NCBI GenBank assembly: GCA_021613535.1
Contig: CP075492.1
Span: 1,984,001 to 2,048,000, forward strand
Reading direction: 5' to 3'
Origin: Adineta vaga
Lineage: Eukaryota > Rotifera
DNA length: 64,000 nucleotides
In this document: positions 33,186 through 44,139 of the stretch, piece by piece
Numbering within the stretch: the stretch's first letter is position 1
Layout: each line of letters starts with the position of its first letter
Notes under the pieces: generated by a model
The model's database searches: none
What the model was told of the DNA's origin: nothing
The model's input: the letters and a program-made list of their open reading frames with translations, nothing else
Translations under genes and position numbers: made by a program

Positions 33186-35001
33186 GTTTAGATGATCTAG
33201 AATAAAATTCTTAATTTATACGGGTGAAAATATGTAACTGAATCATGAATGTTTTGTTTTGTACATCATTGAAGCAAGCGTGTTATCATGTGTTGACACA
33301 CAGAACTAAAGTGAATAAGGCAAGTTAACGCTGACGTTTGATATTTAATACTTATATCGTCTTTGTTGTTTTTTGATTCATTTTGAGAGAAAAAGAAAAT
33401 GAAGAATGGTGATATGTTTGCTTATCTATCATTGGATGTATGAGTTTAGCTAATCAAAAAAAAAATATTTACTCACGACAGATTCTGTTTTTTGTTGAAA
33501 TTTTATAAATATTAGATTTGTATGAAGAAATATTCATATTAACTGTCGTGTGTTCATCTACCTTAAGGGATCTTTTTTCTCTTTATTAAAAATGTTCTTC
33601 TAAAGAAAATCTCTAACTCGAAAAAACTCAGGAGACAATCTTGTGACGATTTCTGATGGAAGAGATGTATATCCTGATGGAATCATGTCATTCTTTATTT
33701 CTTCCTAACATTAATCGCATCTTTTACATACAAAAACACAAGCTTATATACGTGCAACCAAAAGAAAGAGAACGAGGGAGGAAATTCATGAGAGAGAGAT
33801 AGATAAGAGAAAGAGAACAGCCCAAGTAAATGGATAGAACGATATCATCACAGATATCGTTACAAGTCTCTTTTGAATTATCATGCTAATTTTCTGCACA
33901 TATATTTTGTAGATAAAAGAAATATTTGAACTATTAATTCAAATCTCTTCAGTGCAAGATAGCACCGCATTCAATTTTTTTTTCGATTTTCTCCCAGCAG
34001 AAACACCTGAAAAGAGAATTGAGATATCTCTCTAATGAATTGCAAATCACGTTTTCTGATCTAAATCGTATCCGTTTGTAAAAACCTTAGACCCTCATTG
34101 ATCGGGACTGACTTGAAAATTTGAGAATAGGAGTATTCCCACTAAATTTTAGAGTCAAGTTGAACATTTATATAATAGCACGAAAAAAGTTAGTCACAAT
34201 TAGGATATCAGAAGAAAATATTAATCACTTATGGAAACGAAAACAGCTTCTTGATTTGAATAGCAGGTTCCTGAATTTTCACATGATTTTCAGTAAGAGA
34301 CCTCTGATTTTGTAAATTTGGCTTTGGCAACCCTGATAAAAATATATTTCGATCTAATTGATTATTAAAAAAAGACAAAAAGCTTCTTGAATAAACATTC
34401 AAAAAAGAAATTGAATTATTAAAGATCTTTCCAGGGAAGGAAAAAAAGCAATTCATTTCAAATAATTCGAGGGTGTGGGTGAGTTAAACTACCATGACGC
34501 GTTTCGATCTAGCTTAAGGATCTCATCAGATGACTTTGAATCCTAGTCTAAAATTACTGAAGTGTGTTAAAGAAGATATCAATGATGTAATTATTTTTTT
34601 ACGGAATGTATATCTGCTTAATTGATATGGTATTGAGGGTGTGGGTGAGGGTGACAATTCATCTTCTCTTTTCCCACACCCACACTCCTAAGTTTCATTC
34701 GAACAAAAATATTTAGATCCTTTACATTTTTTGTTATTTAAATAACTTTATAGAATTCTTCAATATCATCAATTACATAATCTCATACACCATGTTGAAA
34801 ATATGATTTATACATTGAAATATACGGTTTTAATGGATACATATAATGCATTTTTTGATAAAGGAAAAAGTTTAGAAACTAGAGTGTGATCGAGGGGTTA
34901 GAAAATTAGTCTTTCGTACATCCAAACTCACCCATACTCTCAAAACACAAAAATCGCTAGATAAAAAATAAAGAAAGCGAGATTATAAAGAGCAAAAAAC
35001 T
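33186..35001. other. Spacer with gene debris and hairpins
   Basis: An inverted, degraded copy of exon 1/intron 1 of the preceding gene lies at about 33625-33775 (GACGATTTCTGATGGAAGAG is shared). Telomere-like elements sit at 34468-34481 (single arm) and 34633-34689 (hairpin), with a diverged pair at about 34890-34943. No other coding signal. Confidence 0.5.
34633..34689. repeat. Telomere-like G-rich hairpin
   Basis: TTGAGGGTGTGGGTGAGGGT, a CT-rich loop (CTTCTCTTTTC), then CCCACACCCACACTCC. Confidence 0.75.
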
Positions 35002-35445
35002 TTAAAACTTTGACACGCTCATTGCCATGCCAATCAAGACTATAATAAACAAATTAGAAATGTTAACATCTAATTTAGCGATCCCATTTTTCAGTCCTAA
35101 AATACTACAGAATGGGTTGTCCCAATTGGTTACAGTAAAAAAGCTACTGTCTGCATTGAGAGTGACCGAAGTGTTTGCAGAAAATACAACCATCCATCCT
35201 GTATAACCATTTATATGAAGGTAGCCCGAGTATGTAGTGACACCATTACAATCACTACCACTCACAAGAGAATTAACCGTATAAGTGTTTGCTGAAGTAC
35301 TTGTAAACACTATTTGCCCCACTAGGCAACAACAAGATGTAGTATCACATGCTAGTTCAGTCGTATAAATCCCATTCCATGATTGAGAATGAACTACGTC
35401 GAGAATTGATGCTATGAGAAGAAGTAAAAATGTTGAATAGAACAT
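35002..35445 (-). CDS. Small secreted, probably GPI-anchored protein
   Basis: 147 aa, single exon. Signal peptide of about 20 residues (FLLLLIASILDVVHSQ), then a compact, Cys- and Ser/Thr-rich domain with WNGIYTTELACD and SCCCLVGQIVF, and a hydrophobic C-terminal segment (LFIIVLIGMAMSV) consistent with a GPI signal. Six cysteines in the mature part could form three disulfides. The domain is a predicted beta-sandwich-like fold of unknown function; I do not recognise the family. A promoter-like AT-rich stretch with TATATATTTA lies upstream at about 35520. Confidence 0.72.
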   Translation of the reverse strand: MFYSTFLLLLIASILDVVHSQSWNGIYTTELACDTTSCCCLVGQIVFTSTSANTYTVNSLVSGSDCNGVTTYSGYLHINGYTGWMVVFSANTSVTLNADSSFFTVTNWDNPFCSILGLKNGIAKLDVNISNLFIIVLIGMAMSVSKF

Positions 35446-35930
35446 GTTTCTGTCAATTGATATTCACAAGGTTTGAATGAAAAGTTATTAGAAATATAAT
35501 CGATGAAATTTATACCTTTTATATATATTTAATTGCATTTATTTGGTTAGAAAAATATACGAAAAACAAAAACATATCAGTTGACTTCTAGAAAAACAAT
35601 TATATCCGCTCGTTCTTCACTTCGTTTTGACGTCAATCTTCTGACAGATACGGACAAATTCTGTTAATTATTAAGAGCTGACGCTTGCTTTTGTTTCACA
35701 CGTATGATCCGGTTATAAGGCGAATTTTGAATGCAGCAATTGCTCTTAAATAATTATTCATTTCTTGAAAAGTTCCAGTCATATTATGGCACAATTGATG
35801 AAGATCTAGATGGTTATGAGGAACCGAGTTCCTATGCAATCACTTTTGTATGTTGACCAAGATCAGATTAATTATGCGGACAGATTTTACGTTGAATCAT
35901 CGGAGCAGAAGTTGAGTTATTTAATTCACT
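35446..35930. other. Spacer
   Basis: No gene or repeat supported. Confidence 0.35.
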
Positions 35931-36420
35931 CTAAGCAATGTCCATATTATGAATAATCTGCGTATACCGAAGAACATCAACTGAACTCGTTTTTGATAGA
36001 GTTGTGTGGAAACATTCTATACTTAGCTGATGATTTCCCAATTGTCCGGCAATCATTCTGCGTTGATTATAATAACTCGATAGTTCATTCGACTCTAGTT
36101 GGCCAAAAATTCGTGTACATTGCTGATCAGCTTCCATTGGTTGACTCATATCGAGTAGAACATCATCACATGTTGATAAAACCTCATTTCAACCATCGCT
36201 CAAATGTTTCCATATTGAGAAGATAAGTATTGACAAGAAATAATAATGCAGCATGACGATTTAGATTTGTAGGAAAATATGAGTTGATCGAAATGAGTTT
36301 GTTTATTGAATTTTGAATTCGATCTACTTCACCTTTTGACATCCATTGAGCGTGGAAAACTTTCATGACTGTTTTCAATTGTTGTATGTTTCTGCATATT
36401 GATTAATCTTCATGATATAT
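35931..36420 (-). pseudogene. Gene remnant, possibly from the ART/TPR family
   Basis: Minus strand. An upstream piece with ERSELIQFYRQIYHED ends at a stop near 36403, the frame then reads through KVFHAQWMSKGEVDRIQNSI to FERWLK, and a one-base (T) insertion shifts it into EVLSTCDDVLLDMSQPME, ending with IIAGQLGNHQLSIECF-like, weakly TPR-like sequence at 35931. The first piece resembles the helical bridge before the ART core of the intact copies (compare EFIEFYRKES), but no R-S-E motif is present. Family placement is tentative. Confidence 0.4.
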
Positions 36421-37911
36421 TTGACGATAAAACTGAATCAGTTCGCTTCTTTCAGATATTTTTGTTTGGGTGAGAGTGAGGGTGAGAATTCGTTTTCTCC
36501 TTTCCCACATTCTCACCCTCACACACACACATACCATTTAGTATGCACGCTGATGAATAGAAACCTACTGGATCTTAAGTAGTATTCAGTTTCAAAGATA
36601 AAACACTATCGTTGAGGGATGAAAAGTTTCTTTCGATTATTGGATACGATTATAACAACTGTGCATTTTATTGCTATTTCTCTCAAAATATAATTCTTAA
36701 GTAGAATTATTCCTAATAAGCCCATGTATTCAAAATCGCCTCGGTTTTGATGACGAACGTGAAAGAACAATGCAAAGAAAAGATGGATGACGCGAAGAGA
36801 ACAGAGAGAAGAGATGACAGGAACGATTACACACACACACACGTATATATGTATTGTATATATATGTGATACAGCTGGAATATCCCGACAGAAAAAAAGG
36901 AAAAGTACATATAAAGAAAGGAAGGAACGACACAGGGGAGTAATCCGAATATCGAACGTCACTACATCACTGATAAAAAAGATGTCGAAACAAGAGTGAT
37001 ACAATTAAAAATAATTAACTATTTCATCTCATATTATTATTTTTTTACATTTCTATCGTTATGAAAAAGAAAAATCCAGTTGCTATTGATTTATTTTTCT
37101 TCAGAAGATGATGTAGTTTTATTTTAAATGTTTACTGGAAGAAAATGGAAAGATAGTTTAAAATACCAAAAAATATACGTGATGTATTCGAACGATATCA
37201 CTCGAAAACAAATATTCACTTATGCTTCGCAAAAATCCAGCCGGAGAGATAAGACAGAACGCAGAAAAGGCGATGACTCATACTTGGGAAAAAACCAACA
37301 CAAGAAAGAATAAATACCTAGTAAAAGACTATGTCGTATATATACGCTGTCGACTCAAATCTGGCGCAAAACGCAACACAATATTCTCCTCGCATTCATC
37401 ATTTATTTTATTTTTTTTGCAATATAAAGAACTGTTGACAGATCAAGTAATAAAATATCAGCATTGCAACGTTTCATCTAATAGTAAAGTTTAAAGAAAC
37501 CAAAGATCACTAAATTCTATGTAATTTGCTAAACATTGAGAAAACGACAACGATATGTAGTAAAAAGATAAGATATTTACTTCTGTTTTATGACTCTATA
37601 GCAGGCTGACCTGAATTCAATTTGATATAAATCAGTCTCTTTTTCATTTAGTCCATTTTCAAAAATTGTTCTATATTATGATTCTTATCGATCTTCTTCT
37701 TTGTTGTTGTTTCTTTCCGTGATAACGTTCATCAACAGTTGATGTTGAAGTTCCTACTATTGTTTATTTTATTGTTCACACAGTACTTATTAGTCTGAAT
37801 GGCTTTGTTCTGTTTCTGAGCCCTTATTTGCTGTTCGGTACGCATCTTTCGTTTACTCAGTCATTGAACTCTTGGATACTTGAGAGAAGTCATGAGGCTT
37901 CTAGTGCGCAG
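36421..37911. other. Long spacer, repeats only
   Basis: Contains the hairpin at 36468-36532 and an AC/TA microsatellite (about 36829-36868). Overlapping short ORFs on both strands between 36600 and 37500 lack protein-like composition. Confidence 0.4.
36468..36532. repeat. Telomere-like G-rich hairpin
   Basis: GGGTGAGAGTGAGGGTGAGA, loop TTCGTTTTCTCCTTTCCCACA, then TTCTCACCCTCACACACAC. The right arm runs into a CA repeat. Confidence 0.75.
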
Positions 37912-38293
37912 ATGTTCACTAATGGTGATATGAATACTAACGAGGAATTGTAAGATTCTAAGTCCAATTAGCGTTAAAAGCTCTGTATACACTATTTATT
38001 CATAATTGTAATGTGCTCTTATTTACTATAGCATGGACGACGACATCAGCGTGAATCAGTTGAATAAAGCTATCCAACAGGGTAAGGCTCCTAAGACCAT
38101 AATCCGCATCGATCCGGCTAACCCACCGCGGTATGATCGCTACATTCATGCTCACTTCACAGATGGTAGTGCACTTTACATCAACGGCGAGTGGAAGCAT
38201 CCTCCGAAACCCGGTTCAAAGGTCTTGACGAACGACGCGAGGGAATGGCTGACGAAAAACGGTTGGAAAATGCCACCAGATGGCAACAATTAA
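37912..38293 (+). CDS. Small protein with a bacterial polymorphic-toxin-like C-terminal domain
   Basis: The body (38033-38293, 86 aa) begins MDDDISVNQLNKAI and contains HAHFTDGSALYINGEWKH (residues 39-56) and EWLTKNGWKMP (71-81). I associate this arrangement with C-terminal domains of bacterial polymorphic (Rhs/contact-dependent) toxins; no activity can be shown from sequence. It is markedly more GC-rich than its surroundings, consistent with bacterial origin. A 5' exon is possible: ATG at 37912 or 37930, donor GAATT|GTAAGA at 37950, acceptor CTATAG at 38031, giving MNTNEEF then MDDD in frame (intron 82 bp). If real, the gene has been fitted with a eukaryotic intron. Without it, translation starts at 38033 (AGCATGG). 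No secretion signal and no carrier protein, immunity partner or export gene are nearby. Confidence 0.62.
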
Positions 38294-38640
38294 TTGTCAA
38301 CTAATTCAAAAACTGACTTCTAAAATAATTCAACTTCTATTAACCTTGGTTCGTGCTTTCGGTAGAGACTATCAGAGTCTAGTACGGTCTACCATTATCT
38401 ACAAGAATCCAGTTAGTCGTATGATGTTGAGAATGATGAGAGCGAAAACACATACATGTTAAGAGGCTATATCACCTGGTTGTGGGAGAGGGTGTAAAAA
38501 ACACGCATCACACTAGCATAAGAACATAGAGAGCAAAATATCTAAGATTCAGGTAGATGCCGGATAGATCCTAGTAGACTCTGATAGACTTTTATAGATA
38601 TCTAATAGATTTCTATGTATCGTTGATTAGCTATTGTACA
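38294..38640. other. Spacer with degenerate TAGA-rich repeats
   Basis: From about 38551 to 38620 there is a loose repeat of TAGATAGACT/TAGTAGACTCTGATAGAC type. A single G-rich arm (GTGGGAGAGGGTG) lies near 38483. No gene. Confidence 0.4.
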
Positions 38641-38655
38641 CTATAATCGATTCGT

Positions 38656-38696
38656 CTTGAGGGTGTGAGTACTGTTTAAATTGAGCCCACACCTAA
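38656..38696. repeat. Telomere-like G-rich hairpin (short)
   Basis: CTTGAGGGTGTGAGT, a 19-bp loop, GAGCCCACACCTAAT. It abuts the ubiquitin-like fragment, whose similarity stops here. Confidence 0.65.
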
Positions 38697-38826
38697 TAGA
38701 TACTGGAACTTTTTCTTTCTCTCGTATTTGATATTTCAAACTGAGAATTGTGTCAGTAGGTTGAACTTCACATCCTCCAAGTCGCCCTGAGGGATTTATT
38801 ACGAATATGTACATTGGATTTTCCAT
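38697..38826 (-). pseudogene. Ubiquitin-like domain fragment, truncated
   Basis: From Met at 38826 the minus strand reads MENPMYIFVINPSGRLGG, then CEVQPTDTILSLKYQI and EKEKVPV. This is the first half of a ubiquitin fold (MYIFV strand, EVQPTDTI turn, KYQIREKEKVP helix). Similarity ends where the hairpin begins, and no C-terminal beta strands or GG end are found downstream. I infer a broken gene or a solo first exon. Confidence 0.6.
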
Positions 38827-39094
38827 TTCATAAACAATTACAACGCAATTCTTCTGTAAGTAGAGTTTTTATCGACTTGCTTTTATCTATACGATCGTAA
38901 ATATTGTAATACATATGAGCTAGTTGTAAATTTATTGTGCTTTGAGAAGTTTCGAGTTGTCTTTTGAAATTTTATCCATAATTTTACGTTTAATTCTACT
39001 GTTATATATCTAATGAAATTAGTTTTTATTATGTTAAAATAAAACAAAAGATAAAAGACAATTAATATCGATCTTTATTTCCATTCACATTCCT

Positions 39095-41899
39095 CTATTC
39101 AAAGTTTTCATCATCAATTTCCTCCATAATCAATTCTGATGAAATATTCCGACCATGTAAACTGCGCAGAGTTTCTTCTAGAATCTGCTTTAGTTGTTGT
39201 TCTGTAATCGGTGCTTCATCATACGCTTTTTGTAATAATTCGTGTTTACGATTTGCTTGGACACTTTCTGTTGCTTCTTGTAAAGTAAGGAGAAGTTCAA
39301 TGGATTGTTGCATTTCTCGAAAGTTAGAAGTAGGAGGTTTAACATTCAAAAACAAACGTAATGCTTGTTGACAATATTGATAAGCTATTTCTTTGTCGAG
39401 CATTGAATTTTGTTCAACATAATACTTCGCTATATACAAATAACATTCTCCTGTTTCTTCTAAATATTTTCTTCGTAAAGTAGCTAAATCTGTAACATAG
39501 GTAAGTAGATAGAAGCATCGAAGGAAGAAACGTTTTCTTCTTTGTAAATAACCTAAACGACTATAACAAATAGCAAGTTCTGTCGACCACGTTTCTTCAA
39601 CCATTGATAGTTCGACAATAGCTTGTTCATACAAACTTTTCGCTCGTATCGGATCATCCGTACAATAAACATGAGCTAAATACATGAAGAATTCACCAAA
39701 TGATTGATCATCTTCTTCAAGTAAATCTTTCCAACGATCGTAGCAAATAAGAGTCTGTTCTTTATTGTGCACAAGATACCAATAAGCATGTCCAAGAGCG
39801 CGATATCTTTCCATAAGTGCACTTCTAAATAATGCCATGTCTATAGATCTTTCTTGACAATGAACGTAAATATATTCCAAATAATTAAATACATTTGGAT
39901 ACCAGATTTCCATTGCACGTTCTGACTCAATATAAGGTAGATCAGTAGCAATGTGAGTAAAGATATCGAAATTATCTTTATCCGGGCCATCGAAACATTC
40001 ATCTAATAGCTCGCGATAGATTGACCACGTTTGTGCATATTGACCCATCATTCTGTAGACTTGAGCAATATTAATCTATGAAATCATCGAAAATAACTGA
40101 AATAAATAATATAGAAACTACTAGTTTTTCATTTACCTTTCGTGCAATAATTGTTGGCATATTCTCAATGTGATAGGTCTGTGCTTTTTCATAATAATCT
40201 AGAGCTCGTTGAAATTCACCTTTTTCTTTGCACATTGTTGTTAAACAATCCCAAAGTGCAGCGAATGTGTCAGCAGAAATAGTTGGCTTATGAGCAAGAG
40301 AATTTCTATTAAAAGATTTCAGTCCTTTCAATAGAAAAAGTGCAGTGACTGCATGCTTTGTATTCCCTTGAATTTGAGCAGTTTCATCCATTGTCACAAT
40401 ATTCCCTTCTGGAATAACAAGTTCATCGAGGAGGATGGATATTCCATTAGTAAATATCTGACACATTTCTTCATTGGAATTATTATCAGAAGAAGAAGAA
40501 GAAGTGGAGGACATCAATATTCTAACAGCAAGATCGAGTTTAATCAAACGTTGATGTAATAATAGAGATAAATTAGTTTCATCACCATCCACGCTACATT
40601 CAACTTTCCAAACATGTTCATCATCATCGTATTCTACTTGTCTAACCGAGAAGCTATACAGAGGCGAAAAGAGAATTTCTTCTTCATCCTCATTATCACT
40701 ATGATCTTGTATATTTGCAACACCTCGTGAGAGCTTTAATGAAGAACAATTAAAATGAAAAAGAACTGGTTGAACAGGTTCATCTTTTTCAATGGCGCCT
40801 GATCCAGAAAACATACGAGCAACTTCGATATTCTTTGTTGTTGAAAGAAAACTTTGGAAGAAACCTTGTTGATAACTCACTTTCAAATCCTCAATTTCAT
40901 CGATAGACATCCGTTGACCGCGATAAAGATTGTCTAGTTGTTCCCAATTGATATTTTCAACTTGTTCACTTGCCGCAAGTAATTGAAGATCTAAATCTCG
41001 AATAAAAAAATGTAAGAGTAACAAAGCTTCGATATTCTGTTGACGCAAAGCTTGATTGACTAAAGTATATAGAAAACCATTACGTGTATACCAATAAATG
41101 GCTCGATTAGGGATGTAAGTTTGATCGAATTCATCAACTATACGAAGTATTGATTGTTTATTCACGAATAAACGACGACATTCTTCGACAAAAACTTCCT
41201 TTCCATTTGCATTTGCTTCAGTTTCTGTTAACGTATCAAGAAAATTAAAAAAATAATCGTTATTTGAACCTAATTTGACACATGCAGTACGTTCCGTAAC
41301 ATCGGACGAAGATGTTGAACTTGCACTTGATTTGGCAACAAAATTCTCACGACCTATTGTAATAGCTTCTCGTGAAACTAATGAAAATAATTTTGTCATA
41401 TCCTTATCAACACTTTTTATCTGAAATTTTGACAAAAAAGATGGATTATATTGAAAATAATTAAGATGGATACCTTTTCATGATTTTTTATAAGATCCAT
41501 ATCGCCATTCACTGTGTTTTCATGAATATAAATTGAATTGACAGCTTCGAAAATAGTAAATAATTCCGTAAGCTGTAACAATGTAGTAGTATTAAAAACA
41601 GAAACAATCATAATAATGTACGATCTATCATTCGTTAGTGACTGAATATAATCTCTACATTTGTCAATGTTAGCAAAGCATTCAAGATAATCGATGACTC
41701 CACGACGAAATTTTGAATTAATAGTATAATATTCTAATGGATTTGTTTGCTGTTCGTTGACCCAAATGATATGATATTTCATTAAAATGTCCAGTTGGCT
41801 AAAAACAGATATTGTTTCACTACATGACTTTTTTGTTGAATGTTCTAATGATGATTTGTCAGAGAGACTTCTCTTATTCAAATGCGACGAAGTAGCCAT
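39095..41899 (-). CDS. ADP-ribosyltransferase-TPR protein (ART copy 5, intact, three exons)
   Basis: Model: complement(join(39095..40075, 40137..41420, 41474..41899)), 896 aa; introns of 61 and 53 bp, both phase 0 with GT-AG ends. Start chosen at MATSSHLNK, like MATECNN in copy 1; a Met seven codons up is in frame. N-terminal alpha/beta domain with YIIMIVSVF; bridge with IYWYTR and FLYTLVNQALR (about 250-268); ART core with R309 in LYRGQ, STT at 335-337 (Thr in the third place of the usual STS), and E388-E-E390 before ILFSPLYSF. The C-terminal 450 residues are helical TPR-like repeats, more diverged than in the other copies (YEKAQTYHIENMP, AKYYVEQNSM). Intron 1 falls at exactly the same place as in copy 1 (HEK|IKS and NKK|IKG). 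Probably an active cytosolic transferase. Confidence 0.85.
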
Positions 41900-42587
41900 A
41901 AAAATAACTGACTTAGTCAAGATTGTTTACGACAGACACGCCGGTTTTATTTCTTCCAACTTTGTCGACAGTTACCAACATCTTTTTTTTCTTTTCTTCG
42001 TCGATTCGGAGAGGAAGATAAAGAGAATAAAAAAAGTTCTACATTTAGTTGTATTAAAGAAATCTGTCGGCTATTCGTTTTATCGTAAATTGGACCCTAA
42101 AATTAAAAGAGGCGATGGTGATGTACGTTGGTATTTTTTTCTTCAACAATCTCCTGACTTCTACTCGCACCCATACCCTATGGAAATTGAATGGATGAAT
42201 TTCTAAATGTATTGAATATGTTAAAATTTGGATTTATTTTTGTTAAATTAAATGAAATAAAAATGAAGTTGTAGATTTATTCGGTAGAAGTTACTTTGCA
42301 ATTATTTGATGGTGTGAGTGAGTGTGAAGCCAAATGATTCTCACTTTCACTCTCACTCTCACCTACACCCTCGAATGAACATTTTCGTACTGATATTTTA
42401 TTCAAAGAATTTTATGTTAAGGAATAATTTCACAACATGAACTCGACTATAACATTATCTTATGAGAAAAGGATTTTAAATTAAATTAAACTTAATCTTA
42501 TAACAATTATACAAATTTTAATGAAAATATTAAAAATATCATATTTTCACAAATTGATAGTTGTCATAATTGATGTTAAGTATAATT
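41900..42587. other. Spacer with telomere-like hairpin
   Basis: Hairpin at 42310-42373. A plus-strand ORF at 41787-42206 is antisense to the ART gene and has no features of its own. Confidence 0.45.
42310..42373. repeat. Telomere-like G-rich hairpin
   Basis: TGGTGTGAGTGAGTGTGAAG and, after a short loop, CACTCTCACTCTCACCTACA with CCCTCGA. Arms slightly diverged. Confidence 0.7.
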
Positions 42588-44139
42588 TTAATCTGAATCT
42601 ACTTCAAATTTTTGTATGCGACAATTTCCTCTATCAGTAACAATCAAGTTTTCTTGGCTGTCGAAAACAATATACCAGGGATCATGTAAGTATTCTGACC
42701 ATCTGCCATAACCATTCTCATTAATAATAACTTCACCTTGGATGTCTCCTTCACGCCACCGTAGAATTCGATGATTTTTCGAGTCGACAATATATAATTG
42801 GCCCATTTTATCCATTGCTATTCCTTGAGGATAATTCAATAATTTTTCATTTCGTTCTTTATTAATAATAATTCCTTCTGTCGCATCCTTCGGCCATTTC
42901 ATTACACGATCGTTCGTCGTATCTGATACATAAATAGTATAATTATCATCAACTAGAATAAATGCAGGGCTATCGAGTTGATTAAGTTTATTTCCAACAC
43001 CATGTCCACCTGCGACTATTGTTCCATCTTTCTCTCCTTGTTTCCACCGCCTGACACTATTACGATCAGCATCAACAATATAAAGAGATCCATTTTTATC
43101 CAATGCTAAACCACAGCACGCAATATCAGTAATCATAATTTGTGGATTTATCTTCTTTTCAGGAAACCATCGAAGTATTCGATAATTTAGACGATCACAA
43201 ATTATTAAAGAATTATTATTATATTTATCAATTATAACATCTCGTGGAGAATACAATTGATCGCTACGATTTCCTCTCCCATTTTCACCCAAAATAATTT
43301 CCCCACTATCCGATCCGATTTTCCATTGAACAAGACGATTATTCATTGCATCAACAATATACATATTTTTATTCTCATCATCGATACACATACCTGCTAA
43401 GCTATGGAATTGATTGGATTTATTCCCACAGACTACTCCTCCAGCAATTGTCATTCCTTTTCTTTTCCATGTCATTTGTTTTTGAACTAAAAAGACAAAC
43501 ACGCAATAAATAAACATTGCATTCTAGTTTATGATAGCAAAAAAGATCTTGAGGATGAATATGTGACTATGAGTCTCGCTGCTACAAACTATTCTCATGC
43601 ATACCTCCAAGATCAAAATCGAAAAATTATAACATACTCGTTGTTGTTGTTGTTGTTGTTGTTTGTATCGATTTCGTTGTTAAAGTTTCTTTGACACTTG
43701 TATTTTCTGATTTTATAATAATGATTGGAATAATTAAAGCGAGAATTGAAGTAATCATCAAAAACATAATCCATAAACATTTTTTTCCTTCAATAGTGTT
43801 ATAGCTAAAATTATTATTATGTATTATGATTAAATAATCTCGGGGAAATAGAGAGAGCCCATCGAGTTATTGAAAAACTATTGATTTATATTCTAAGATT
43901 TCAATTTCTGACTCATTTATCCCAATATTTTCAATGAAACATTAATTAAAACAAGAGGAGTTTATATATATTCTTATTGAATCTATTTGATAAGATACAT
44001 ACCCTGTTTCTAATTGGACAGTCATCGTTTGATCAGTATCGATTTCAAGTAATTGATTCTACAAGAAAATAATATAAATAGCATACTGCACGTTTATTGT
44101 GGAACTCACATCATTATTATTCGTTTGATTACGATACAT
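42588..44139 (-). CDS. Membrane-anchored NHL-repeat beta-propeller protein
   Basis: Model: complement(join(42588..43486, 43638..43804, 44003..44058, 44110..44139)), 383 aa; all four exons join in phase with GT-AG introns. Residues 1-40 are cytosolic (QLLEIDTDQTMTVQLETG), a transmembrane helix follows (WIMFLMITSILALIIPIIII), then a Thr-rich stalk (a run of seven Thr encoded by ACA repeats at 43641-43661) and six NHL repeats (for example YPQGIAMDKMGQLYIVD with NHRILRW), enough for a six-bladed extracellular propeller. A type II membrane protein is inferred. Such proteins are an expanded bdelloid family with unknown ligands. The first exon has an acceptor-like TTTTATAG just upstream (44149), so a further 5' exon cannot be excluded. 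Confidence 0.8.

Noticed and set aside
36606-37494. Overlapping ORFs on both strands
   Set aside because: They mirror each other across microsatellites and purine/pyrimidine tracts and look like chance.
41787-42206. 139-codon plus-strand ORF
   Set aside because: Antisense to exon 1 and upstream of the ART gene, whose coding frame explains the openness.
43641-43661. TTG/ACA trinucleotide repeat as a possible microsatellite
   Set aside because: It is coding: it specifies the Thr stalk of the NHL protein on the minus strand.
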